Shown here: positions 1 through 11,593 of the stretch, piece after piece | Layout of the letters: the number at the start of each line of letters is the position of its first letter | How positions within the stretch are numbered: the first letter of the stretch is position 1 | Position numbers and translations under genes: made by a program | NCBI GenBank assembly: GCA_026873275.1 | Contig: JANTUC010000002.1 | Span: forward strand, 372,001 to 436,000 | Length of the DNA: 64,000 bases | Direction of reading: 5' to 3' | From: Pseudopithomyces maydicus | Taxonomy: Eukaryota; Ascomycota; Dothideomycetes; Pleosporales; Didymosphaeriaceae | Notes under the pieces: generated by a model | What the model saw: only the letters and a program-made list of their open reading frames with translations | The model's database searches: none | What the model was told of the DNA's origin: nothing

Positions 1-405
1 GGCTCCTGCGCAAGAGCCAAGCTTTCCAGGGCATGGATATCAACTCTTGGAAAGACTCGTTATCAGATTCACTATTTCATAAGCGCAGCAATTAATTAAT
101 AGATAATTTGTCCTACTGCACTGGTAGTCCATGATGAGGGTTCCGTATACGGCAAGAGCGATCGCAACTGTCGCCCACAAGATCCACCGAGTTTGGACGA
201 ACACGATTCCAGGCCAGACCCGCACAGCCATTGTAGTAGAAGCCAGCCACACAACTGCACCAGCAAGCAGACACATCCATGAACAGACGGAGCGGGCATC
301 AGCCCTACGGCCAAGCAGCGGCGAAGACCCTGGCTGCGAAAATTGGGATGGAGAGGGAACGTGCGCGCCCTCGCCGCCCGACTGGAGCACTCCGCGTCGG
401 CGCAT
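1..405 (-). CDS. Partial membrane protein, cut by window edge
   Basis: The 5' part of a gene reading leftwards off the window. Exon 1 is 405-122 and the next exon begins at 45 after an intron at 46-121 (donor GTGCAG, acceptor CAAG). Joined, the reading frame stays open to base 1 and ends in coding-like sequence (VDIHALESLALAQE). The product has a Ser/Pro-rich N-terminus, then two hydrophobic segments around residues 42-60 and 70-92, which suggests two transmembrane helices. I do not recognise the family. The weak donor and lost 3' part make this tentative. The overlapping plus-strand frame at 131-646 is unlikely to be coding. Confidence 0.4.
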
Positions 406-748
406 GTGTCAGCCAAAAAGTTATTTGACCCGAGCCCAACCCAGCGGCCGTAGCCCCAACTCTTCGCCCTTTGCGCTGATTTTTCCTTTTATCTGTTCCT
501 GTTTTGCTTACCTCTCTCCACTCTCCACTCTCCACTCAACCTCTGTTTTTACTTTTTTTGTGTGCCCACCCGCGCGTTTTGCGCACAAAATCCCGAGGGG
601 CTTAGACGAGATTACTACCTGGTACTATCTATCGATAACCAGCTAGCCGCGGGGCCTTTCAAAAATTCCAGTTCAGTGCCCCACGCCTACTCTCGCGCAC
701 TCCTCGTAGACGGACCTCGACCGCACAGAGCCCTTTGTACGTGCGGGC
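406..748 (+). promoter_or_regulatory. Divergent promoter region, pyrimidine-rich upstream of EF-3
   Basis: The interval between the edge gene and EF-3 contains a C/T-rich tract at about 475-550 with repeated TCCACTC units. Pyrimidine tracts just upstream of the start are common in strongly expressed fungal genes such as translation factors. No clear TATA box is seen. The assignment is by position and composition only. Confidence 0.3.
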
Positions 749-3700
749 ATGCCCCATTCCGAGTCGCCGCCCATGGCCTCCCCGATCGTTGTGAGCAAGT
801 CCGGCGACGCCCCCGCGCCCTCGCACGAAGATGTCGCCGCCGTCCTGAACAGCATATTCACTGCGAAACTGTCGCACAGCTCGGTCGAGGCCGCCTATGC
901 CCTCGTTACCCTCCTGCAGAACTCGGTCGGCTTCCGCGGCCTCAAGAGCTATGGCATTCTCGACGAGATCAAGAAGGCCGCTGGCGATAAGAAGAACCCA
1001 GGAAAGCGCGAGGGTGCCATGAACGCACTCGGCGCTCTGTTCGAGAAGCTGCCGCCAGTGCAGAGGCTCACAGAGGTTGTCTTCCTTATCCAAGAGGAGG
1101 GCGCCGTCGTATTGGCCCTGGACGCACTGTCCGACAAGACAGGGACTGTCAAGGAGAGCGCCCAATACGCCCTTGATTCTCTCTTCAACAACCTGAGCGC
1201 CGAGGCCAAGGTTTTCGGCCTGCTCCCGGTGCTGATCAAGTATCTGGGAAAGAAGTCGGGCAAATGGCAGGGTGCTGTCGGTGCCCTGGAGCTTATCGGA
1301 AGAATGGCAGATAAGGCAAAGATTGGTATGGAGAGCCTCGAGGTAGAGAAGGAGAAGGATGTTCTCAGAGAGGCTATGGGCAAGAAGCTCGAGAAGCTGA
1401 TCCCCGTGGTCGAGAGCGGCATGCACGACCTCAAGAATGAGGTAATTTTTATACCTAGCCTACCTACAAGACAATCATTGACACTCAGAACAGGTCGCCA
1501 AGCAAGCGCTGAAGACTATGAACAGCCTCACAACGCTTCTACAGAACGACGATATTGCGCCCCGGATACCGCTCCTTGTCAAGTCCATCGAGGATCCTTC
1601 CACGCAGAGTTTACAGAAGGCGATTCACGCACTCTCGCAAACCACTTTCGTCGCCATCGTTACCTCGCCTGTCCTGGCAATGGTCACTCCCTTGCTTGAG
1701 CGATCGTTGAACAACCCCTCTACATCGCAAGAGGTCCTCCGCCAGACGGTTGTTGTAGTAGGCAACCTTACAAAGCTCGTCCATGACCCCATTGAGGCTC
1801 GCGCTTTCTTGCCCAAGTTGCAACCCGGTGTAAAGAACGTAAAGGACCGCGCATCTCTCCCTGAGGTGCGAGAAATCGCTTCCACTGCCTGGGAAGTCAT
1901 GGAAAAGGCTATGGCCGATCAGGATGACAGCGCTGCTGCCGGTGCCATCGACCGCACCCACCCCGAGGACGTCCAAAAGGTTATCGATCAGAAAGTCAAG
2001 TCTGTCGGTAGCATTTCCATGTTCCCTGGTGACTCTGAGCTTTGGGGCCTTGCGAAGCAATACATCTCGGAAATGGTTGCTGAGGTGGTCCACGAGAGAC
2101 AGCTGGATCGCGTTGCCCAGTTGATCGCACCTTACCTTGGGCCGCTGATGGATCCTGGAGATTCGGAGAAGGTCGCTGAGGCGGTGCACCAGTTCTACGT
2201 TGAGGAGGACCACCGCAAGTTTGGACAGCCCGTCCAGGAAGATGACGGAGAGGTTGAGGTTGTTAACGCCACTTTCTCTCTCGGTTACGGAGGCATGCTT
2301 TTGCTCTCTCACACAAACTTGCGACTCCTCAAGGGCCACAGGTACGGACTCTGTGGCCGTAACGGTGCTGGTAAATCCACTCTCATGCGCAGCATTGCAA
2401 ACGGCAAGCTTGAGGGCTTCCCGCCTCAAGACGAGGTCAGGACCTGCTTTGTCGAGCACAACCAGGGTGAGGATGCTGATCTGAGCATTCTTGAGTACAT
2501 TGTTCGGGATCCTCGCTTTGCCGACGAGAGCAAGGAGCGTATCTCTGAAGTCTTGGAGGAAGTCGGATTTACTTCCGGCCCTGAGGGAAGGCAGTCGCAC
2601 AAGGTGGGCTCGCTCTCTGGTGGTTGGAAGATGAAGCTTGCTCTTGCTCGCGCTATGCTTATGCGTGCCGACGTTCTTCTGTTGGACGAGCCGACTAACC
2701 ACTTGGATGTCGCCAACATCGCTTGGTTGCAAGAGTACCTCAAGAAGAACACCGAAATCACCAGTTTGATTGTTTCTCACGACTCCAGCTTCTTGGACGA
2801 GGTCTGCACAGACATCTATCACTACGAACAGAAGAAGCTTGTGCATTACCGCGGTAACCTTGCCGACTTCGTCAAGGTCAAGCCCGAGGGCAAGAGCTAC
2901 TACACTCTCTCGGCATCCCAGGTTCAATTCAAGTTCCCTCCTCCGGGCATTCTTAGCGGCGTGAAGTCGAACACTCGCTCGATCCTGCGTATGACCAACT
3001 GTAGCTACACTTACCCGGGATCCTCCAAGCCGTCTTTGCACGATATCTCTTGCAACCTGTCGCTCTCTTCTCGTGTTGCCATTATCGGCGCCAACGGTGC
3101 CGGTAAGTCAACTTTGATCAAGCTTCTGACCGGTGAAACGATCCCTCAGACGGGCAAGGTCGAGAAGCACCCCAACTTGCGTATCGGCTACATCAAGCAG
3201 CACGCTTTGGAGCACGTTGAGATGCACTTGGAAAAGACGCCCAACCAGTACCTCCAATGGCGTTACGCCAACGGCGACGATCGTGAGGTGCTTATGAAGC
3301 AGACTCGTGTGCTCACGCCAGAGGACAAGGCTCAGATGGAGAAGCCCATCGACCTGGGTGACGGAAAGGGCGCACGCAAGATCGAGGCCCTCATCGGTCG
3401 CCAGAAGTACAAGAAGAGTTTCCAGTATGAGGTCAAGTGGCTGAACATGTTGCCCAAGTTCAACACGATGGTTTCCCGCGAGACTCTCTCCGAGCTCGGT
3501 TTCCAGAAGTTGATTCAGGAATTCGACGACCACGAGTCGTCCCGCGAAGGTCTCGGTTACCGCGTGCTTGAGCCCAAGGTCATCTCGAAGCACTTCGAGG
3601 ACTTGGGTCTCGACCCTGAAATTGCTAACCACAACGAGATCTCCGGTCTCTCTGGTGGCCAAAAGGTCAAGGTCGTACTTGGTAAGTTCACGCCGCAACA

Positions 3701-4294
3701 GCTCATGTATCCACGATAGCTAACGTGTCCGTAGCCGGTGCCATGTGGAACAACCCCCACTTGCTCGTGCTTGACGAACCCACCAACTTCTTGGACCGCG
3801 ACTCCCTCGGTGGTCTCGCCGTCGCCATCCGCGACTACAAGGGCGGTGTCATCATGATTTCCCACAACGAAGAGTTCGTCGGTGCGCTCTGCCCCGAGCA
3901 ATGGCACGTGGCCGACGGCCGCGTCGCGCACAAGGGCCACCTCGCCGTGTCCATGGACCGCTTCGAGGACTCGCGCCCTGGATCCAGTGTCGCGTCTTCC
4001 GCCGTGAGCTCCGCCGTCCCCAGCACCGTGCCCAGCGCCGCAGGCACCCCGTCATGAGCGACGCCGAGGGCAACAAGGACGACATGAAGTTCCGCGCCCG
4101 CAAGAAGAAGAAGATGACCAAGAAGGAGAAGAAGGAGCAGGAAGTGCGCAGGCGCTTGAGACACATCGAGTGGCTGAACAGCCCCAAGGTAAGCACCCTC
4201 CGTGTAGCTGTTACGTACGACCTGGTGATTTGTAACTAACGCCGCGCAGGGGACACCGCACCCGCCCAACACCGATGACGAAGCCGACGAGTAA
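749..4294 (+). CDS. TEF3: Translation elongation factor 3 (eEF3)
   Basis: Fungal-specific ABC ATPase that acts on ribosomes to release deacylated tRNA from the E site and to help eEF1A deliver aminoacyl-tRNA. Exons are 749-1441, 1494-3681, 3735-4188 and 4250-4294. The N-terminal third is HEAT-like helical repeat. ABC1 carries GRNGAGKST, LSGGWKMK and LLLDEPTNHLD. ABC2 carries GANGAGKST, LSGGQKVKV and LVLDEPTNFLD, with the chromodomain-like insertion between them. The lysine-rich tail (RKKKKMTKKEKKEQ) and the ending SPKGTPHPPNTDDE are typical. The start could also be the in-frame ATG at 773. One defect: the frame breaks between 4004 and 4068. Either one C is missing from the run 4047-4050 (1126 aa) or there is an extra 65-nt intron at 4004-4068 (1104 aa). 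Read literally, the protein stops at 4057 and loses the basic tail. Confidence 0.95.
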
Positions 4295-4885
4295 CGTGAT
4301 GTGTATGTTTGCGCGTCCTTGTGCGCTGCATGATAGACTTGCATTGGGCGGCGTTAAGCATAGATTGGTTTGCTAGTACGCAGCACAGATTGTGTGCGCG
4401 GGATACCGTAGATGGGCGCGCGCACGCGTTGCATCATTTTGCCCGTCGATTTTCGAATTCAAAAGCTTGCGAGATATATACATAGATGATATGAATGGTT
4501 ATATTTTTTTTCTTTTCTACTATTAGGAGTTTCGCTCCTTGATCTTTCCTCCTCGATAGCAATCTCCTCCTTTCCTCTCTATCGGTTCTCAAAACTCCTC
4601 TAAGAGTACTACTAACCTTGAAACCACCCATCTCACCACCCCAGCAATCAATGCACTTAACAATCTAGCCCTCACAGCTGCTCTCCTTGTCCTCAGCACC
4701 ACATTCCCCACCCCCATGATGAACGCCATGAATCTCCACGCTCGTCCAGCCCTCCAGCCCCATTCCTGACACCCATCCCTCTACCCCTTCCCATCCATCT
4801 GTCTATCTCATCCTAACCACCCCCTCAACCCTTTCCCCTAATCCAACCCACCCCCTAGCACCGACCCACCTCCTCCGCCCCCAGC

Positions 4886-5458
4886 ATGCTAGACCCACGC
4901 GCCATGACCGACTTCCACCCGAGCTCCGACGACGACCCCGGGGCCAACCCGATGGAGTGTCCCGCCGAGCTACTGCAATCGCTTCGTCCTGAGCGATTTG
5001 TGAAGCGGGTGGTGCGTGGGGTGGTGAATCCTCGGGATGAGTGAGTGGGGCGGTGGTTGCGGCAGGTGAGGATGGTGTTTGGTCTGGATTGATGCTATGG
5101 GGGATGGTTTGTTGATTGCGAGTATTGTGTGTTCTTTACTGGTTCCAGGGAAGGCTTGCCACACTTTACACACCCCACATTCAAAAGAAGATTCGAAAAA
5201 TATGTATCCAGGGGAAAAGCACGCGCAGTAGACACTGGTGGTGGATCCTATTTCATTGTACTGTTACACATCGTAGCTAAATCAACCTCCTCGCTTTGTT
5301 ACGTTTCCCACAATGTAATGTATGCTTCCCGTCCGCCCCTGCTAAACGCCGTTGTGCTGGAAAAACGCATTTGGAGACCGAGGCCCACTCGCGCGTTGAG
5401 GAAGCTCACCCACCCCCATTACACGTCACCAAGATTCCATAAGCTCTGCAACAGATAA
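4886..5458 (+). CDS. Possible small two-exon gene, unknown product
   Basis: ATG at 4886 opens a coding-like frame (MLDPRAMTDFHPSSDDD) that runs into a good donor GTGAGT at 5041. An acceptor TTCCAG at 5148 joins it in frame to an exon ending at 5458, giving 154 aa. The middle (FKRRFEKYVSRGKARAVD) is basic; the last third looks less protein-like, so the true 3' end may lie earlier. No domain is recognised. It sits between EF-3 and the kinase, tail to tail with the latter. The surrounding 4295-4885 is C/T-rich and shows nothing else. Low confidence. Confidence 0.3.
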
Positions 5459-5546
5459 GAAGTTCAAGTAAACAAGCAATACCAGGTGCAGAAATGAACA
5501 GAGATGAACATCGATGCAACCAGTGCTCGATGGAAAGTACAGAGCT

Positions 5547-7671
5547 TTAAAAGATGGTGTTCGGGCCTTCGTCCACGGAAGGGAGTGGTTTGCGTGCACT
5601 TGTCGGCTTGCCATTTTCGTCGGCCGTTTTCTTGTGACGGAAAGTGACTGCAATAGGTTAGCGGGTGAGTTTTTAGATGCATGCAAAGAATAGTGAACTT
5701 ACAGCCAACGAAAAGACCCTTGCCCATCTTCTCGTCACGATCAGCCATAGCTTCCAATGCCATTTGCTTTTCGTGCACTTCCTTGTACTTGGCCATGTCG
5801 GCCTCACTACCAAAGTCGTCGAAATAACCAGCATCGGTCTCACTGTCCAGTTCGGGGACAAAGGGCGCCTTCTGGTCTCTCAAACGCGTCCAGTCTACTT
5901 CTGCGAAATACTGGTGGGCATGAATCTCAGAAATTCCACGGAATCGAGAAGTCTTTGATGCGACAAGGCGAGTGATTAGGTCCCAAGTCCGCTTTGAGAG
6001 GAAGTACGACGGATCTTCGTACACAGGTTTGCGAAGAACCTTCTTCCACTGTTTTAGGTTTTGCCATGTCTCGTCCACAGTTGCACCAGCGAATGGTGGG
6101 TATCCTGCCAGCGCCTCGAAAAGCATGCAGCCTAGACTCCAATAGTCGACAGTGAAGTCGTACTCCTCGCCCTTCAATACTTCAGGGGCCATATAGTCCG
6201 GGCTACCAACGATACTCTTGGCATAGTTGACATCTCGTTCCCTGAGCGAACGGTAGTTGTCGCGACGCTCTGCTGCCGTCCGGTCCTCCATAGGTCGTCC
6301 AAAAGGAGAGACGACGTCTCCAACAGACTCGAGCTTGATTCTCATGGATTCAATCTTTGCCGGAGCGAGCATACCTGCAGCCAAACCAAAATCGGTCAAT
6401 TTGACATGCCCTGTACTGTCGATGAGAAAGTTCTCAGGTTTCAGATCTCGGTGGATGTAGCCTAGCTGATGGAGTGAGTCCACACAAGAGAACATCTCAG
6501 CAATGTAGAACCGAGCGTGACGGTTGTGCAAAACACCAGTGTTGTTGAGCAGGGTTCGGAAGTCTCCACCCGGGACATATTCCTAATCAAGTCAGCAAAG
6601 AGATGCCCATATTTTTGGGCGAACAATTGCCACACTCACCATGGCCAAATATATGCTCTTATCATCCTGAAAAGCATAAAACAACCTGACTAGCCACTCG
6701 CTCTTTGCCGTGGTCAGAATATCACGCTCGGTGAGCACGTGGCGGACCTCATCGAGTTTGAACAAGAGCTTCTTGCTCATGACCTTTAAGGCGCACACTT
6801 CGCGCGTGTCCTTCTTCTGTGCCAGGTAGACCTGCCCATAGCCACCCTGTCCAACCTGCGTTAGAATCTGGAAGTCTCCCTGCCTCAACCGCGTGCGCCG
6901 CTTCCGCAGATTAGCCCGCTCGCGTCCGAGATATTGGGCGAGGGCTTCATTGTATTCAGCCTCAGGCGTGGCAGGTGGTGGTGGGTTCTGCGCTTGAAAC
7001 TGCGCGAGTCTGTTTTGGCGGGTATGAACGTAGGACAGGAGGTCGTAGTAGTGATCGAGGAAATCTGCAGATGATGAGTTTGCGCATCACCTGTATGTAC
7101 AGTTACACTTACACAATTGAGTAACATTCGCCAGACGCTTGACTGATGGTTTCCTAGCCTTCTCCAAGTCTTCTGCTGACAGGCGTTGCTGGCCATGGTA
7201 GTATCGGCTCGATTGGTCTGCTTCACGGGTGCGATACGGTTCCTGGCGCGACTGTGCTGCGTGGGTGACATAGCCAGGCTCTTTCTGCAGCCCGGAACGA
7301 GCACTCGGGGGTGTGTTCTCCTTGTTCGCCTTGCGTGTGGGAGTTGCTGGCCCGAGTGTGGTGAGATCCTGAGTCGAGTAGTCGGCATCGTCAGCGGCGT
7401 GCACGTTCGCCTTATTGGGCGATGTGGGGGTGCCTGGCTTGGTCCTGGAGGGCGATCCCAACGTCGGCAGAAGTCTCATAGCATTCTCGAAGACATGGGG
7501 GAGGTCAAAGGCGCCCGGTGGATGATGGTGCTTGCTTGGACTGCCCTGTGGGGTCTGCTGCGGGCTGATGAAGGCCTCCTGGGCGGGCGTGCTGGGGCGG
7601 TCCATATCGCTAAAGCGAGTGTGAAGTGGTGGAGGGGGAACAGGCAGCTGGAACTCTGGCGTGTTCGCCAT
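5547..7671 (-). CDS. NDR-family protein kinase, Dbf2/Sid2 type
   Basis: AGC-class Ser/Thr kinase of the mitotic exit/septation initiation network, normally activated by a Mob1 subunit at spindle poles and the division site. Exons are 7671-7113, 7064-6640, 6582-5703 and 5647-5547 (654 aa). The N-terminal ~165 residues are disordered and rich in SP/TP sites. The Mob-binding segment QLYFLDHYYDLLSYV follows. Kinase motifs are GQGGYGQVYLA (P-loop), HRDLKPEN, DFGLA, and the long NDR insertion before SIVGSPDYMAPE, whose Ser is the activation-loop site. The C-terminal hydrophobic motif FVGFTFRH is created across the last intron. The Mob-binding segment and the short-insert pattern favour Dbf2/Sid2 over the Cbk1/Orb6 paralogue. 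All splice junctions are canonical and the frame is intact. Confidence 0.9.
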
Positions 7672-8229
7672 GGTGCTCGACCCGAGTGGAGTGTTTTGTC
7701 AGGGCGAGCGCGTTGCGCCGTCTGGGAAAGAGCGGCCCGACTGTCGGCAGCCGCGACAACAGAAATAGCAGCAACGATCTAGTGCAATGCAATGCAACAA
7801 CAGGAACGATGGAATTCACGATGGAATACAGGATGAAATTCGCAAGCAGTCAACCAGTGGGACTGACAAGGGTGGGTGACGCAGGATGTTGTGCGTTGAG
7901 GAGTGTTGTTGGTGGGGTGGTGTTTATTTGCGGACTAAGGCCCAGATCTACCCCTGGCAACAGATGGCATTCCCCGCACACCCCTGCCGGCGCCTTCGTC
8001 ATCACTCGATGAACTCCAACCATGCCCCCACGTATTCATTGGACCCGACTTCTTTGCATCTGCTCGGAAAATGACCCCCCGAGAAGTTGTCCATCGTCCG
8101 ATTTACCATACCACAACCAAACCCTACTAGCCATGCAAGTTTGGGTACTAACGCTATATTATCTGACAGAGTGCGCCCCCCAATGCCATATGTTTAGAGA
8201 GAAAAGAAAATGATCTGCTTTCGCCTCGA
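7672..8229. other. Intergenic, no gene seen
   Basis: About 560 bases upstream of the kinase and downstream of the RING gene. Short frames occur on the plus strand but have neither domain nor plausible splice structure. The interval probably holds the kinase promoter and the 3' end of the RING transcript. Confidence 0.4.
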
Positions 8230-9968
8230 CTATGCTCCATCGAGCCGTCCGGGGTCAAGGTTGGACGACACCTCCGCTCCTGCATCCGCTATGTTGATGC
8301 CTCGTGGTGGTACACCTTCTGGGAACTGTAGGCCCATCTCGTGCCTCCGGAATCGCTGCAGACCCTCCAGCAATGCGCGAGATGATAGCCCGCCTCCGCG
8401 TGGCATAGGCTCGATGAGCACTTTGCGACACATAGGGCAGGTGATCTTGTGTTTGTCCTTCTTGCACGTGTCGAACCAAGTGTTGATGCAGTGCTCGCCA
8501 AAGACGTGCTTGCATGGGAGCTGAATTGCTATCTCTTCGTCTTCCGTTGGGTCCACATGCTTTGCAGAATAATCCTTTTGGCAGATATCACACGTCGCGT
8601 CGATTCCCTCCGGTAATTCCTTAGGCAAAAAGTGTCGCAGCTTGTCTCGAAGTGCTTGCATCTGCCCGGGAGTAGGGACATTGGGGTGCTCGGGTTGAGC
8701 AAAATATCGAGGCCGATGTACACTTGGGTGAGCCATCCCACGTGGCCGGCGAGTTGGTCGATCTCCTAAACAATGGTGTATTAGCAAACTGAGGCTTGAA
8801 AGCACAATTGCACAAGGGCGACCGAGAAGAAACTCACCTGCAACACGAGATGGCAACGAGCGCACTGGTCCGTTCGATCCTGAGCCATCGTTTTGGATAT
8901 CGTTTGAATACCGATCGAAGCTGCGTCGATTTGACCTAGACAAGGGGACGAGATCTGGAAGGGGGAAGCACCACTGGCAGGTCTAAACATAGACCGACGT
9001 TGTTGATTATTAGTGGTATCTTGCACTCCTTGTCGAGCATGTCGTGAAAATGATAGCCTTCGAAGTGATGGTACCCGCTCTTGTTGGTCGCTAGCATCGC
9101 GATTAGCATACATATATCCCCCGCCAGCATCCGCATTTAGCTCGGGTTCAGGGAATGGCAGAGGTGTTATAGAAGAAGCATGTCGACCAAGATGCCGGGA
9201 CGGATATTGTGATGGTGGATATGCCCAGTAAGGGTAGGCAGGCGGGTTTACCAAGTTCGACAGATCCATGCCTGTATACGAAGGTCGGGTCATGTTCTGA
9301 TCATTATATGATCCATCTGGGTTACGTTCTCTTCCAGACCAAGAAAGCGGATTTGTATCGGAGTTGTACGTCTACAAAAAAAGTCAGTTATTTTCTGAGT
9401 TTGATTGAAGCGGAAAGAGCAATATCACAAGTGCCTATTGAAGGCCTTGAAATAGTCGGTTCCTGCATCATGAAAATTATGTAAGGCAGCGGGCGTATAG
9501 CAGAGTCGACAGCGGAGTTTTTACTCTGTACAGTGCAGAGGTGTGTGCGAGGAATGCTTGTGTCGTTGTTGGAGACTACAGAGGGAAGGTGTATTTTTGA
9601 CATGGTGACCTGTAAAGAAAATCATACGCGCAACAGAATGCAAAGACTTCATACGAACACATAGGACTCACCTCCATTGTTCCAGTCGGGCCTTGTTGAA
9701 CCCCAACGCCTGTGCCTCCCACGTAGGCTGCTGGTGGAAAGCCGCCGGCGTATTGGTAGTCAACATGCTGGAAGTGAGTTTGACGCTGCCAGTTTGACCC
9801 AAAAGACTGTCGAAATGGAGGAGCAGTCGCGTTGTGCTGCGGAGTCGAACGAAGATTGCTTGATCCAGGAGTGAAACCATAGTCGTGCTGATATTCGGAT
9901 CCGTGGGTCTGTTGATCGTGGTGCGGTGGAACATGTGCTCCCCAATACGGACAGCCCGGTTCCGCCAT
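8230..9968 (-). CDS. RING-finger protein (probable E3 ubiquitin ligase)
   Basis: Exons are about 9968-9672, 9371-8838 and 8765-8230, giving 455 aa once one base is restored. The long N-terminal half is low-complexity (Tyr/Pro/Gln-rich, then Arg/Ser-rich). The RING lies near the C-terminus: CDIC, then LPCKHVFGEHC, then CPMC. In LPCKHVFGEHC the position usually filled by the second His/Cys ligand after VF is Gly, so one zinc ligand may be shifted to the His before the last Cys. The frame breaks at the G5 run 8961-8965; adding one base makes the exon read straight through (SGASPLPDLVPLSRSNRR). The roughly 300-nt first intron (9372-9671) is long and could hide a small extra exon. The start at 9968 is chosen over an in-frame ATG at 10181 because the sequence between looks non-coding. 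Confidence 0.7.
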
Positions 9969-11393
9969 GTCGTATCCAGGTGCAGAGCGTAGCAGGCGCC
10001 TGCGTGTTCGCCTGTGGTTGAATCGCAGGACGGGCCGACGGCAGGCGAGGGTATATGTTGAGACTGGTGGAGCGGAGGCGTACCGCTCGGGGGCGGTGTT
10101 TCCGAAGATAGAAGCTCCCGGCAGGATAACAGACCAAGATTCGAGGGAGGGAGAGAGAGAGGGGGGAGCCAAGTCTGGCACGGTGGAGAGAAGAGGGCGG
10201 GCGCGGCTGGCTTATCTAGCTACCGACGACGAGCGAACGAGCCTGGGGTAGATGGTGTCAGCGTGGGACCACGGCAAGCGGTGTGTGCTTCACGGCGACT
10301 CTGGACAGTGCGTGGGGCACGGTGAAGTAGAGCAGGTGGGAAGGTCGGGGTGAAGATGCGATCAATGGAATGAGGGGCAAGAGCGGGCAGAGTGCTATTA
10401 TGCGGACGGAAGCAAGGCTGCAAGAGGCCGTCCTGAGTGTCAGCTGCACCGGAGGCAAGTGACTTTACTACGACTGAGACGGCAGACGTGGGACAAGCGC
10501 CAGAGCGCCGCCTCTCCTCGTCACTCGCAGCTACAGCTCTCCTGCCGCGAGCTTGGAATCAACCGGCTGCGCGGAGGCCGAGCGTTTGCAGGGCACTTAG
10601 CACCGACGGTTTCAGAAAGAAGCAGAAGGAAAAGCATTGTACAGGCACCTCGAAGCGCGTCAAAGCATGGAAAGCATGGAACAGACAGGCCAACAGCGGC
10701 CCCGGTGTCGCGGCGGCGCTCCAACACTGGTAGGGCCGGACAGGCTGACTATGGAAGTTGCCTCACCGGGAGCGCATCAAGGACAAGGTTGGCCAGCGTG
10801 GTGCTCTAGCGGCGGCGGCGGCACGGCTGCGAGACTCTACAGAGCACAGAGTCCAGGATGTTGGGCACCGGCAACAGGTGCACGCGAACGCAGACGCGAG
10901 CGGATGCCAGCAGTCGACGTATCATAGCGGGAGGAGCACGCTGGGCGACAGCTCGACATCTGGAGACTGCGCCGAGCATGCAGCAAGCGGCGTACCGTAT
11001 CCGAAAATGGCACCCGGGAGAATGGCTAGAATAGCTCAAGCCAGTGGCCTACAGCAGGTAGGTAACGATGGGAGCAGGGAAGAGTGGCGCGCTGGAATTC
11101 CAGGCTTCAGGTGCGCCAGAAAACACATGCGGTCCAGCAGCACGGCGGGGAACTCGGTGAAGACGCCCCGCACCGCACCTGTTTCCAATGGGTCCATGGA
11201 TTGGATGGCTCCCGAGGTCCACTCCAGGTCCACTCGTGGCCGGTCACGTGCGGGCGCCTCCGAATTGTCCCGGTCCGAGCTTGAGCTTGGAGCTGTCTGG
11301 CGAATTGAAGAAGTTCTTCAGCGCAATTGTAGCATCCGTCAATCCATTGCAAACCCCTCGTCCTCTGCTGTTCCATCTCTGCCGACTGCCGCC
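9969..11393. promoter_or_regulatory. GC-rich divergent region between RING gene and fumarase
   Basis: About 1.4 kb with open frames on both strands that look like chance products of high GC content: no domains, no conserved starts, unlike neighbouring genes. It must contain both divergent promoters. A CACGTG E-box lies at 11245-11250, about 150 bp upstream of the probable first fumarase ATG. Confidence 0.4.
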
Positions 11394-11593
11394 ATGTATC
11401 GAACTGCGTTGACCCCCGCGCAGCCGAGGCCGGCCTGCGCTCTGCCCTGGCACATGCCAAAGTTCGCCCTTCCGTCGTGACCAGATATTGGTCGGCTCCC
11501 ACCGGGCGAGCTGCTCTCTCCACAGCCCCGCGCTACGCTCAATTGCAGGCACAACAGACCCCGCAACGTCGCCAGTTCACATCCACCACCAGA

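Noticed and set aside
131..646. 171-aa plus-strand frame at the left edge
   Set aside because: No domain; overlaps the better-supported minus-strand exon and runs through a C/T promoter tract.
1611..3041. 476-aa open frame antisense to EF-3
   Set aside because: Shadow of codon bias in a highly expressed gene; no domain, and the sense strand is unambiguous.
749..4294. Programmed frameshift in EF-3
   Set aside because: No slippery heptamer or structure seen, and the same kind of break recurs in unrelated genes at G/C runs.
10437..11480. Series of 90-240-aa frames between RING and fumarase
   Set aside because: Overlap each other on both strands, no conserved motif; best explained by GC content.
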